Position numbers and translations under genes: made by a program. Below the pieces are notes generated by a model. It did no database searches. It saw nothing but the letters and a program-made list of their open reading frames with translations, and was not told the DNA's origin. Below are positions 1 through 7,382 of a DNA stretch of 22,353 nucleotides, in pieces (position 1 is the stretch's first letter; each line of letters starts with the position of its first letter). This stretch comes from SCTG01 sp964384595. GTDB taxonomy: Bacteria > Nitrospirota > Nitrospiria > Nitrospirales > NS-4. The stretch spans positions 1 to 22,353 of the forward strand of contig CAYLLY010000034.1 in assembly GCA_964384595.1 (NCBI GenBank), in the 5' to 3' direction.

Positions 1-2
1 AG

Positions 3-29
3 CCGATTCGACCGCTGCGGTCGAATCGG
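3..29. repeat. Perfect 12-bp inverted repeat (hairpin) at window edge
   Basis: Bases 3-14 (CCGATTCGACCG) are the exact reverse complement of bases 18-29, with a 3-base loop (CTG). It lies about 75 bases downstream of the stop codon of the minus-strand caspase-like gene, so it could end that transcript. The T-tract expected on the minus strand would fall at the window edge and is not visible. It may also be part of a repeat or operator of the next gene outside the window. The symmetry is certain; the function is open. Confidence 0.5.
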
Positions 30-103
30 AAAGGCGCACGCTCATATTATCTACGGAAGACGAATCCGATCAGACAAAAGGAAACAGGGACAAAGGGTAC
101 AGG

Positions 104-2131
104 TTATCGGGCGTCCTGGGCGCAGCGGAAGCCCAAGGTGTAGTACCGATACGTTGGGGTGACCCAGTCCCGGAGCGTCGAACGCAGATCGAGCGCATAG
201 TTGGTCCACGACCCGCCACGGATCACCTTGTAGCTACTGTCATAATCCGAACTCGTCAACTCCCACACATTTCCCGCCGTGTTGTAGATGCCGTAAGTAC
301 TCTTGCCGGACTCATAGCTCTCCACCGACGCCAACGTGGAGTAACCCTGCCAGTTCCGCTCGCCGTCCCAATTATAGCTGGCAATCGATCTGCTTGGCTC
401 TTCATTGCCCCATGGATATTTGCGTCCATCCGTGCCCCGTGCCGCCTTTTCCCATTCCTGCTCCGTCGGCAGCCGCTTGCCGTAAAAGCGACAGTAGGCC
501 TCGGCATCATGCCAGTCCACCCCCACGACAGGCCGGTCGCCGAGACTGGCCAAGCTCACTTGGTTCCAATAGAACGGCTGTTTGCGCGCGGTTTCTTGCA
601 GAAACTTCGCGTAGCGAGACGTCGTCATTTCATACTTGTCCATGTAGAACGCCTGCAGCGACAGCCGCTGATTGTTGTCCCCGTAAAGGAACTCGCCCGC
701 CGGTACCAGCACCATCGGCGCGCCGTCCTTGCCTGTGATCTCGCGGCCGGTCTGCCCCGGCGCCGACGGAGGCCGCACGCGAGCCTCTTCGATGGGCTCC
801 GGCTTCTTGGGTTCGATTCGCTTGCGCATCTCTTCCATCTGTTTCCGAAACATCGCAGTCAGCTTCTGTTGTTCCGCAAGCTGCTGTTGGTGCTCTTCCA
901 GCGCCTTGAGATCCTGTTGGGCCTCCTCAATATTCCTCTCTTCCCGTTCCTTTTGGGCTTTCTCCTCAGCTACCCGACGACGTTCCTCTTCCTTCTGCCG
1001 CCGTTCTGCTTCCAGCTTGGCCCTCTCCTCGGCCTCCCGCAATGCCCGTTCCATCTTCTCCCGCTCAGCCTGCTGGCGCGCCTTCTCCTCCGCCACCTGT
1101 CGTCGCTCGGCTTCCAGTTTCGCCCGCTCCTCCGCCAGTTGCTTCTCCCGCTCCAGCGCATCCCGTTCGGCCTGGAGCTGTTGCTGCTCAGTTTTTGGAT
1201 CCTTGGCGGCGATTCCAGCGCTTGTACGGGAAGAGCCAGCGGGCTTGTCACGCACGAAGACGAACTCTCCTTTCTCCGGTGCCAGTACCCACATCTCCGG
1301 CCGTTGCTTGTGCTTCTTCAACTGCGCGGCGTCGAACACGCGTTGGTCCAGATAATAATGAAGTTCCGAGGCCGGGATGATCCCGTCACCATTCATATCC
1401 GCCAGCCACTTACCTAGGCCCTCCAGCAGGTAATAGGTAAAGACGCTGTGCCCCCACTCCGGCCCTTCCAATGCCTCCTGGTCGCCACCGCCGGCCGTAA
1501 TTAACTGCCGCCCTCGTTCCCGCGTAATCACTTTGAAGTAATCCTCGCTCGCCTTTACCGGGACGCCTCTCGACCGCCTTCCTGCGATACCGGCATAACA
1601 CGCATCCACAAGAAACAGCACGTGCTTGGCCGGAAGGCCGTCGGCCAGTTCCTGGATCAGCCCCATGCTGATCGCGGAATCGGTGAGGGAGCCCGGTCTC
1701 ACATTGACCGGCATGAGGTACCCCATTTCCTTCCCTTCGCCCTTCGCTTTCTTGGTTTCCCCGTGCCCGGCGAAGAAAATCAGCACACGGTCATGCGCCT
1801 CGGTGCGCTCCACCAGCTTTTCGCCTAATTCCTGGAGTATCCCACGGCGGTGGGCTTCTTTGTTGTACAGTTCCGTAACCTGAAACCCTTGGCGTTCGAG
1901 CAAACGCGCCACGGCCTGAGCGTCCGCCACCGCGTAACTCAGGCGCGGCATCAGCTCATACTCGTCAATGCCGATCACGACGGCCCAGGCCTTCCCCCCT
2001 TGTGACGCGACGAATTCAGCCGGAGCTTTACCCTCGATCTTCAGGCTGCTTTTCTCGGCAAAAGTCCAAGGCGAATCGAACAGGAAGGCCAGTGCGGCCA
2101 AAGGGATGAGAATGGCCAGCGCGCGTTGCAT
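104..2131 (-). CDS. Caspase-like (peptidase C14) protein with coiled coil and C-terminal FGE/sulfatase-modifying-factor domain
   Basis: The 675-residue protein starts with a hydrophobic export segment (about residues 1-25). A caspase/metacaspase-like domain follows (about 45-270), with the catalytic His in FFAGHGE (His123) and the catalytic Cys in LVDACYAG (Cys178). A calcium-loop-like DMNGDG stretch sits near residue 246. A long Glu/Arg/Lys/Gln-rich coiled coil occupies about 310-450. The last 210 residues are a formylglycine-generating-enzyme-like fold, with MVLVPAGEF, LPTEQEWEKAARG, YPWGNE, NTAGNVWE and RGGSW followed by GFRCA. The frame is open 38 codons further upstream, but ATG at 2131 has GGAGG six bases ahead and begins the signal-like segment. 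In such fusions the FGE-like part usually serves as a binding or kinase-associated module, not a true sulfatase activator. Its target is unknown. Proteolytic activity is inferred from the intact His/Cys pair. Confidence 0.85.
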   Translation of the reverse strand: MQRALAILIPLAALAFLFDSPWTFAEKSSLKIEGKAPAEFVASQGGKAWAVVIGIDEYELMPRLSYAVADAQAVARLLERQGFQVTELYNKEAHRRGILQELGEKLVERTEAHDRVLIFFAGHGETKKAKGEGKEMGYLMPVNVRPGSLTDSAISMGLIQELADGLPAKHVLFLVDACYAGIAGRRSRGVPVKASEDYFKVITRERGRQLITAGGGDQEALEGPEWGHSVFTYYLLEGLGKWLADMNGDGIIPASELHYYLDQRVFDAAQLKKHKQRPEMWVLAPEKGEFVFVRDKPAGSSRTSAGIAAKDPKTEQQQLQAERDALEREKQLAEERAKLEAERRQVAEEKARQQAEREKMERALREAEERAKLEAERRQKEEERRRVAEEKAQKEREERNIEEAQQDLKALEEHQQQLAEQQKLTAMFRKQMEEMRKRIEPKKPEPIEEARVRPPSAPGQTGREITGKDGAPMVLVPAGEFLYGDNNQRLSLQAFYMDKYEMTTSRYAKFLQETARKQPFYWNQVSLASLGDRPVVGVDWHDAEAYCRFYGKRLPTEQEWEKAARGTDGRKYPWGNEEPSRSIASYNWDGERNWQGYSTLASVESYESGKSTYGIYNTAGNVWELTSSDYDSSYKVIRGGSWTNYALDLRSTLRDWVTPTYRYYTLGFRCAQDAR

Positions 2132-2237
2132 GCAGCGCCTCCGTCGAAGAACGACAAAACTAAGAAAACCGTGAACGGGCCGTATAGAAGAAATGGTAGG
2201 CCGAACGAGCAACCAAATCAAGGGCTGCAAGGACGGA

Positions 2238-2261
2238 GGGCGCACGGCCGTGCGCCCCTAC
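2238..2261 (-). repeat. GTAG-type REP palindrome behind hppA
   Basis: Read on the minus strand it is GTAG followed by GGGCGCACGG CCGTGCGCCC, a perfect 20-base palindrome that can fold with a minimal loop. Two related elements lie at the far right end of the window (22297 and 22345). They share GTAGGGGCG and the closing CGCCC, but the inner stem bases differ in a compensatory way. A 5' GTAG tetranucleotide plus a GC-rich hairpin is the signature of REP elements moved by TnpA_REP (RAYT) transposases. It lies 41 bases after the hppA stop. It has no T-tract, so it is more likely a repeat than an intrinsic terminator. Confidence 0.7.
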
Positions 2262-2302
2262 AAGGATGGGATCAGGTCGGATGTGGGGATGGCCCCGCAA
2301 GA

Positions 2303-4348
2303 CTAGACGATCAACGACACGATCAGCAGCGCGACGATATTGATGACTTTGATCATGGGATTAATCGCCGGGCCGGCCGTATCCTTGTACGGATCGCCGA
2401 CCGTATCGCCGGTGACGGCGGCTTTATGCGTCTCGCTTCCCTTCTTGCCCTGCTCCTCGATGTACTTCTTGGCGTTGTCCCACGCCCCGCCACCGCTGGT
2501 CATGGAGATGGCGACGAAAAGGCCGGTCACGATCGTCCCGACCAGCACACCGCCGAGAGCCACGGGCCCGAGAATGAAGCCCACCAGAATGGGCGCGAGC
2601 ACGGGGATCGCCCCCGGGATCATCATCTTCTGGATCGCCGCCTTCGTCACGATGTCGACGCAGGTGCCATATTCCGGCTTGCCGGTGCCTTCCATGATGC
2701 CCTTGATCTCACGGAACTGGCGGCGGACCTCGCCGACGACTTCGCCGGCGGCCTGCCCTACCGCCTTCATGCACATCGAACCGAACAGGTACGGCAGCAT
2801 GCCGCCGAGGAACAGGCCGACGAGGACCTTCGGATTCGACAGGTCGAAGCTGCTGGCGGCCCCCGACCCGCCCGCCCCCGCCACTTGCCGGGCGTACTCG
2901 GCGAACAGCACGATGGCCGCCAGGCCGGCCGACCCGATCGCATAGCCCTTGGTGACGGCCTTGGTGGTGTTGCCCACCGCATCCAGCGGGTCGGTGATGT
3001 TCCGCACGTCCTTCCCCAAATGAGCCATCTCGGCGATCCCTCCGGCGTTGTCGGTGATTGGGCCGAAGGCGTCGATGGCGACCACGATGCCGGCCATCGA
3101 CAGCATGGACACCGCCGCGACCGCAACCCCGTAGAGATCCGCCATCGCATAGCTGGCCATGATGGCCGCGGCGATCACCATGACCGGCCACGCCGTCGAT
3201 TGCATGCCGACCGCCAGACCCGCGATGATGTTCGTCGCATGGCCCGTCTCGCTGGCCTTGGCGATTTCCTGCACCGGCTTGAAGCTCTTGGAGGTGTAGT
3301 AGTCGGTGATGAAGACCAGCGCGATGGTGACCGCCAGGCCGGCCAGGGCACAGCCGTAGTACGCCGCGCCGCTCACGCCGCCGACTCCGTCCATGAGCCA
3401 TGTCGTGGCCGGATAGAACGCCACCGCGGCCACGCCCCCGGCCCAGAACAACCCCTTGTAAAGGGCCCCCATGATGCTGCCGCCCTCGTTTGCCTTCACG
3501 AACCAGATGCCGATGATCGTGGCGAAGATGGTGATCCCGCCGAGCAACAAGGGATAGACCAATGGTTCGGAGGCGCCTTTGAAGATGGTGAAGCCGAGGA
3601 CCATCGCCGCCACGGTCGTCACGGCGTAGGTCTCGAACAGGTCGGCGGCCATGCCGGCGCAATCGCCGACGTTGTCGCCGACGTTATCGGCGATCACGGC
3701 GGGATTCCGCGGGTCGTCTTCGGGAATGCCCGCCTCGACCTTGCCGACGAGGTCGGCGCCCACATCGGCCGCCTTGGTGAAGATTCCGCCGCCGACCCGG
3801 GCGAAGACTGAAATCAGGCTCCCCCCGAACCCGAGCGAGAGCAGCGCGTGCATCGCCTTGGCGGGCCCGGCCAGGGCCGTCGCCACGTAGTAGAACCCGG
3901 CGACGGCGAACAGCCCCAACCCGATCAGGAGCAGCCCCGTCACCGCGCCGCCTTTGAACGCCACCTGCAGGGCCGCATTGAGACCGCCGTGCGCCGCCTG
4001 TGCGGTTCGGACGTTCGCGCGGACGGCGATCTTCATACCGACATAGCCGGCCGAGGCGGAGGCCACCGCGCCGATGAGGAAGCCGACCGCCGTCAGGAGC
4101 CCGAACTTCTCGGACCAGAGGCCCGCCGCCCAGAGGACCGCGAACAGACCGGCCGCCACATACGCCACCGTGGTGTACTGGCGGTTCAGATAGGCGTTGG
4201 CGCCTTCCTGGATGGCCTTGGCGATGGCCTTCATCTTGTCGGACCCCTCTTCCAGCTTCAGGATCCACTGTATCAAGTACGCGCCATAGGCGATCCCGAT
4301 AAAAGCCGCCGCGACGGCAAACAGCACAATCCCCGTGCTCCGATCCAT
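2303..4348 (-). CDS. hppA: Membrane-bound H+-translocating pyrophosphatase, K+-independent type
   Basis: This 681-residue polytopic inner-membrane protein hydrolyses cytoplasmic pyrophosphate and pumps protons outward. The length and roughly 16 membrane segments match the family. Substrate-binding signatures are DVGADLVGKVE (195-205), DNVGDNVGD (221-229) and the C-terminal DNAKKYIE and GDPYKDTAGP motifs. Residue 463 in GNTTKA is Lys; in this family Lys here marks K+-independent pumps and Ala marks K+-dependent ones. The ATG has an AAGGAG site eight bases upstream and a good promoter. It is transcribed alone, divergently from the alpha/beta hydrolase. In a nitrite oxidiser living on a small energy yield, recovering energy from biosynthetic pyrophosphate makes sense (inference). 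Confidence 0.97.
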   Translation of the reverse strand: MDRSTGIVLFAVAAAFIGIAYGAYLIQWILKLEEGSDKMKAIAKAIQEGANAYLNRQYTTVAYVAAGLFAVLWAAGLWSEKFGLLTAVGFLIGAVASASAGYVGMKIAVRANVRTAQAAHGGLNAALQVAFKGGAVTGLLLIGLGLFAVAGFYYVATALAGPAKAMHALLSLGFGGSLISVFARVGGGIFTKAADVGADLVGKVEAGIPEDDPRNPAVIADNVGDNVGDCAGMAADLFETYAVTTVAAMVLGFTIFKGASEPLVYPLLLGGITIFATIIGIWFVKANEGGSIMGALYKGLFWAGGVAAVAFYPATTWLMDGVGGVSGAAYYGCALAGLAVTIALVFITDYYTSKSFKPVQEIAKASETGHATNIIAGLAVGMQSTAWPVMVIAAAIMASYAMADLYGVAVAAVSMLSMAGIVVAIDAFGPITDNAGGIAEMAHLGKDVRNITDPLDAVGNTTKAVTKGYAIGSAGLAAIVLFAEYARQVAGAGGSGAASSFDLSNPKVLVGLFLGGMLPYLFGSMCMKAVGQAAGEVVGEVRRQFREIKGIMEGTGKPEYGTCVDIVTKAAIQKMMIPGAIPVLAPILVGFILGPVALGGVLVGTIVTGLFVAISMTSGGGAWDNAKKYIEEQGKKGSETHKAAVTGDTVGDPYKDTAGPAINPMIKVINIVALLIVSLIV

Positions 4349-4404
4349 GCCAAGGGTCTCCTTCTAGGCGTCGATGATGGTATCTGAAAACGAAACGGCG
4401 GCCC

Positions 4405-4433
4405 ATTGTATAGAGCCGTCATCCAATATTCAA
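4405..4433 (-). promoter_or_regulatory. Predicted sigma70-type promoter of hppA
   Basis: On the minus strand, TTGAAT (4428-4433) and TACAAT (4405-4410) are separated by 17 bases. This predicts a start near 4398 and a leader of about 50 bases before the hppA ATG. The site is in the 104-base gap between hppA and the divergent hydrolase. No comparably good plus-strand promoter was found there. Confidence 0.5.
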
Positions 4434-4452
4434 GCCATCCTCGTCGCTTTCC

Positions 4453-5232
4453 ATGTCGCTTTCGCCTACAATCGAGGCCGTGCTGGATCAACTCCTGGTC
4501 TATCATCCCTCGCCCTGGGATGACAGGGACTGGGCCCGTTTAAGCGGGCTTCCCTTGGAGGACGTCTGGTTCGACGCCCAGGACGGCACACGCCTGTTCG
4601 GATGGTATGTGCGCGCCTCGGGCAGTCCGGCGGTGCTGCTGTGGTGTCACGGGAACGCGGGCAACATCATTCACCGGCTGGAAAACCTCGCCCTGCTCTA
4701 CCGGACCGGCCTGTCCGTGTTCCTGTTCGACTACCGCGGTTACGGCCGAAGCGGCGGCGCGCCGTCCGAAGACGGCCTCTACCAGGATGCCCTTGCCGCC
4801 CATGACTGCCTGGTAACAACGAAACGGGTGCCGCCGACACGGATCGTACTCTTCGGTCGCTCCCTGGGCGCCGCGGTGGCCGGCGCGCTGGCAAGCCGGC
4901 GGCCGGCGGCCGGGCTGATCCTCGAGTCCGCGTTCCCGTCCGTCGAGGCGCTGGCCCGGCTCCACTATTGGGGACTACCCGCGCACTGGTTTGTGCAGGC
5001 GAAGTTCAATCTCGCCGACCGGTTGCGCGAGATTCATCGGCCGGTCCTCGTGATCCACGGAGATCGCGACAGCATCGTCCCGCTCCAGATGGGGCGGATG
5101 GTGTTCGAGGCGGCGCATCCGCCGAAGGACCTGTACATCGTCCCCGGAGCCGACCATAACGACCTGGTGTTTGTCGGCGGGGTGCCGTACTTCGAACGGC
5201 TCAGGCGCTTCGTGAAGGACGTGCGTTCGTAA
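4453..5232 (+). CDS. Alpha/beta hydrolase of the ABHD13/BEM46-like group
   Basis: This 259-residue protein has a complete serine-hydrolase triad. The nucleophile is Ser137 in GRSLG, the acid is probably Asp206 in HGDRDSIVP, and the base is His235 in GADHND. The oxyanion-hole loop is HGNAGN (66-71), followed by FDYRGYGRSGG. There is no signal peptide, although the first 20 residues are hydrophobic enough that membrane association is possible. The substrate cannot be read from the sequence; relatives act on esters or thioesters. The ATG has no clear Shine-Dalgarno site, so the start is less certain than the gene. It is transcribed away from hppA. Confidence 0.88.
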   Translation: MSLSPTIEAVLDQLLVYHPSPWDDRDWARLSGLPLEDVWFDAQDGTRLFGWYVRASGSPAVLLWCHGNAGNIIHRLENLALLYRTGLSVFLFDYRGYGRSGGAPSEDGLYQDALAAHDCLVTTKRVPPTRIVLFGRSLGAAVAGALASRRPAAGLILESAFPSVEALARLHYWGLPAHWFVQAKFNLADRLREIHRPVLVIHGDRDSIVPLQMGRMVFEAAHPPKDLYIVPGADHNDLVFVGGVPYFERLRRFVKDVRS

Positions 5233-5250
5233 CGAGAGCGGGCGCTTCGC

Positions 5251-5279
5251 TTGCCTGAGGACGGTGAGGCTGGTATAGT
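5251..5279 (+). promoter_or_regulatory. Predicted promoter placing +1 at the GTG start of the small protein
   Basis: TTGCCT (5251-5256) and TATAGT (5274-5279) are separated by 17 bases. Initiation six to seven bases after the -10 box falls on about 5286, the first base of the GTG start codon of the next gene. This predicts a leaderless mRNA. The region lies just after the stop of the upstream hydrolase. Confidence 0.5.
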
Positions 5280-5285
5280 GCGGTC

Positions 5286-5534
5286 GTGGACCAGCAATAC
5301 ATCGTGGTGGATCAGAAGACGTTCACCAAGGAGGACTTGGTGTTGGACAACCACGTCTACAGAAACTGCCAGATGGACAAGTGCCGGATCTATTACAGCG
5401 GCGGACCCTTCGAGCTGATCGACACCCACATCACGGAGTCGGAGCTCATCCTGAACCAGCCTGCGAAGAACATCTACGCGGCCATCCAGATCTTCCGCAC
5501 CAAATCGCCGGGCTCCACCATCACCTTCGAGTAG
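5286..5534 (+). CDS. Small conserved-type hypothetical protein (82 aa)
   Basis: The frame begins with GTG and encodes 82 residues without signal peptide or membrane segment. The sequence alternates short beta-prone stretches, for example YIVVDQKTF, HVYRNCQMDKCRIYYSGG and LIDTHITESELIL. This resembles the rungs of a small beta-helix or pentapeptide-like fold. Two Cys (in NCQMDKC) are spaced by four residues. I do not recognise the family. No Shine-Dalgarno site is seen at a usable distance, but a promoter with its -10 box six bases upstream would make a leaderless transcript. It ends 20 bases before the convergent UspA gene. Composition is coding-like and like its neighbours, so I regard it as a real gene. 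Confidence 0.68.
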   Translation: MDQQYIVVDQKTFTKEDLVLDNHVYRNCQMDKCRIYYSGGPFELIDTHITESELILNQPAKNIYAAIQIFRTKSPGSTITFE

Positions 5535-5554
5535 CGTCCCGCCCGATTCAGGCA

Positions 5555-5977
5555 TTACTTGACCACTAACACCGTGCAGGGGGAGAGCTTGGTCAGGCTC
5601 TGGGACGTGCTGCCCCAGATGCGGCCGAAGATCTTCGAGTGCCCCATGAAACCGATGACCAAAAGATCGAATTGATGGTCCTTGGCGAAGGTCACAATCG
5701 TCTCCACCTCGTGGCCTGGCACGATATGGCTGTGGAGCGTCACGCCCGACGCCCGGGCCGATTGCTGGGCCTCCGCGATCAGCTTGCGGAAATAATTAGC
5801 CGCCTCTTGTTTACTTTCGACAACCTCTCCCACTGTAGCCGCATAGTGCGGGAGTGTCTCCTCAACCGAGATAGAGTGAATCTCGGCGCTGAATTGGGAG
5901 GCCAGCTTCACCGCCATCACCAGCGCCTTGTTGGCCCCTTCAGATCCGTCCAAACCCACCAGGATCTTACGCCACAT
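5555..5977 (-). CDS. Universal stress protein (UspA family), ATP-binding type
   Basis: The 140-residue length is that of a single-domain Usp. It begins MWRKILVGLDGSE and ends with the nucleotide-binding signature G-x2-G-x9-G-S in GFMGHSKIFGRIWGS, followed by PCTVLVVK. This indicates the ATP-binding subgroup. It starts two bases after the antiporter stop, with AAGGAG ahead of its ATG, so the two are co-transcribed and probably translationally coupled. It therefore falls under the upstream fluoride riboswitch. Usp genes are known members of fluoride-switch regulons. Its exact role with the transporter is unknown; sensing energy or ion state is an inference. Confidence 0.93.
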   Translation of the reverse strand: MWRKILVGLDGSEGANKALVMAVKLASQFSAEIHSISVEETLPHYAATVGEVVESKQEAANYFRKLIAEAQQSARASGVTLHSHIVPGHEVETIVTFAKDHQFDLLVIGFMGHSKIFGRIWGSTSQSLTKLSPCTVLVVK

Positions 5978-5979
5978 AG

Positions 5980-7176
5980 CTATCTCCTTCCTCCCCTTCG
6001 ATCGCCCAGTTGATCCAATCGGTCCGAACTACGGCGGGGCAGGACCTCTTCGGCCGGTTTTCTATAACCCGGATCGAACCACCGCTCAGCGATCAGCGTC
6101 GGTACCACGGCGCTCAGGATGACGGCCGTCACCAGCACGGCATATTGTTCTTGCGAGATGTAACGGTTTGACAATCCATACAGAGCGGAGATCGTACCGA
6201 ACGTTAATCCGGTGGACATCAACAGAGTCAAGTACATCCCTTCACGCTGGCTGAATCGGAAGGCGCGGGTCAGTGGCCAGACACCGATGAACTTGGCGGC
6301 GACCTTCACGCCCAGAAAGATCCCGATCAAACCGAGACTGTTCACGATGGCGTCCCATCCGACGAGCACGCCGGCCTTCAGGAAATAGAACGGCGTCAGA
6401 ATCGCGAACGCGATCAGCCGCATCCGTTGCGCGAAAGTCCTGTTGGCCAGGAAAAACGGGGCCAGCGCCATGCCGACCAGATACGCCGGCAGGACCGCCT
6501 CGCTCTTCGCGGCCTGGGCCAGTCCGCCCAAGGCGAAGAGCACCAGCAAGAGGAATTTCGCTTCGGGTTCGCTGATCCGGCTGCCAACCTTCGCGAAGAA
6601 CCACGGCGTCACGCGCGGCAGGAGCCAGAGGGTCAGGCCCGTGCCGGCGCCGAACGCCACCAGCCGCCAATCGTAATCGGCGAAGAGCAGCCCGAGCGCC
6701 AGGACCGTGCCCAGGTCCGTGATGAAGCAGGCGGCCAGGATCATTTGGCCGAACCAGGTCTCGTTATAGCCTCGCTCGACCATCACGGCATACACCACCG
6801 CCACCGACGTGGTGGAGAGCGCGATGCCGGCGATCTCCGATGCCTCCAACGACCATCCGGCCACCCAGTAGGCGTACGCGCCGGCGCCGATGAACGGCAC
6901 CAGGAACGAGACAAATCCGATCGAGAGCGTCTCCCGCCATTTTTCCTTCATGACCTGGATGTCGATTTCGGCCCCGGCCAGGAAGGTGAGCATGATGCTG
7001 CCGAAGCCGGCCAGGAAATCGATCCAAGGAGTGGGCCGGAGGTCCAGCAGATTCCCGCCCAGCGTCCCCACCAGAATCTCGACCAGGGCCACCGAGACTC
7101 CGATGCGAATTGAAACCAGGGTGGCCACCAGCGCCAGCCCGATCCAGATCGCCGCAACCTCCCATGTGAACGACAT
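5980..7176 (-). CDS. CPA2-type cation/proton antiporter under fluoride riboswitch
   Basis: The 398-residue protein has about 11-12 membrane segments and the Na_H_Exchanger fold. The core region is STTSVAVVYAVMVERGYNET followed by CFITDLGTVLALG. The ion-binding helix carries a single acidic residue (Thr153-Asp154), unlike the Asp-Asp pair of electrogenic NapA/NhaA pumps. Basic residues (Lys291, Lys295) lie in a later helix. The reading frame is open up to 7278, but that part runs through a riboswitch and its terminator. ATG at 7176, with GAGAGG upstream, is the real start. Fluoride switches often control CrcB or ClcF channels, and in other bacteria control cation/proton antiporters of this superfamily. 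Which ion it exports here is not evident. Confidence 0.92.
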   Translation of the reverse strand: MSFTWEVAAIWIGLALVATLVSIRIGVSVALVEILVGTLGGNLLDLRPTPWIDFLAGFGSIMLTFLAGAEIDIQVMKEKWRETLSIGFVSFLVPFIGAGAYAYWVAGWSLEASEIAGIALSTTSVAVVYAVMVERGYNETWFGQMILAACFITDLGTVLALGLLFADYDWRLVAFGAGTGLTLWLLPRVTPWFFAKVGSRISEPEAKFLLLVLFALGGLAQAAKSEAVLPAYLVGMALAPFFLANRTFAQRMRLIAFAILTPFYFLKAGVLVGWDAIVNSLGLIGIFLGVKVAAKFIGVWPLTRAFRFSQREGMYLTLLMSTGLTFGTISALYGLSNRYISQEQYAVLVTAVILSAVVPTLIAERWFDPGYRKPAEEVLPRRSSDRLDQLGDRRGGRR

Positions 7177-7229
7177 TGCCGCCTCTCTCCTCTCTGTTAC
7201 CCAATCAAAACCACTGAGGGGCGGGCAAC

Positions 7230-7262
7230 AAAAAACCCCTACCAAGTCACCTCGGTAGGGGT
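7230..7262 (-). terminator. Riboswitch-controlled intrinsic terminator
   Basis: On the minus strand, ACCCCTACC (7262-7254), a 10-base loop, GGTAGGGGT (7243-7235) and then a T-tract (7234-7230) form a 9-bp stem terminator. The 5' arm includes the ACCCC that closes the fluoride-aptamer pseudoknot, so aptamer and terminator cannot form together. This predicts an ON switch: fluoride stabilises the aptamer and allows read-through into the antiporter-usp pair. It probably also stops transcripts arriving from the upstream cytochrome genes. Confidence 0.9.
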
Positions 7263-7305
7263 CATCAGCCGTGCACACGGCGGTTCCAGGCGAACCCCAT
7301 CGCCT
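7252..7305 (-). ncRNA. Fluoride riboswitch (crcB motif) aptamer
   Basis: The minus strand reads GGCGATGGGGTTCGCC (7304-7289), then GGAACC, then the hairpin GCCGT-GTGC-ACGGC, then TGATGACCCCTACC. This matches the crcB-motif layout: a GGCGAUG...CGCC first stem, an ACxGCC...GGCUGAUG second stem, and a pseudoknot. The loop GGGGT (in GATGGGGTT) pairs with ACCCC (7262-7258). The resemblance to the well-studied Thermotoga aptamer covers all these positions. It lies in the leader of the antiporter-UspA pair, a known type of target, and overlaps a terminator. Confidence 0.92.
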
Positions 7306-7326
7306 ACCTGCTCTGTCGCCATTCCA

Positions 7327-7356
7327 ACTATAGCGGATTCAACATCGGTGTGTCCA
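7327..7356 (-). promoter_or_regulatory. Predicted promoter of the riboswitch leader
   Basis: On the minus strand, TGGACA (7351-7356) and TATAGT (7327-7332) are separated by 18 bases. This predicts a start near 7320, about 15 bases before the aptamer's first stem. The -35 box begins 27 bases beyond the stop of the upstream pentahaem cytochrome gene, so the antiporter pair has its own promoter rather than depending on the cytochrome operon. Confidence 0.6.
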
Positions 7357-7382
7357 CCAGTCGCTCAGCCTCGCCCGAACTC

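Noticed and set aside
2132..2245. N-terminal extension of the caspase-like protein
   Set aside because: It lies upstream of a strong GGAGG site, would hide the signal-like segment, and runs into the REP palindrome.
2126..3811. Long plus-strand open frame opposite hppA
   Set aside because: It is a shadow of hppA in GC-rich DNA: the product is His/Arg/Asp-rich low-complexity sequence with no recognisable domain, while the minus strand carries the complete pyrophosphatase.
7177..7278. N-terminal extension of the antiporter up to 7278
   Set aside because: The stretch overlaps the riboswitch terminator and aptamer, and ATG at 7176 has a proper ribosome-binding site and starts the first membrane helix.
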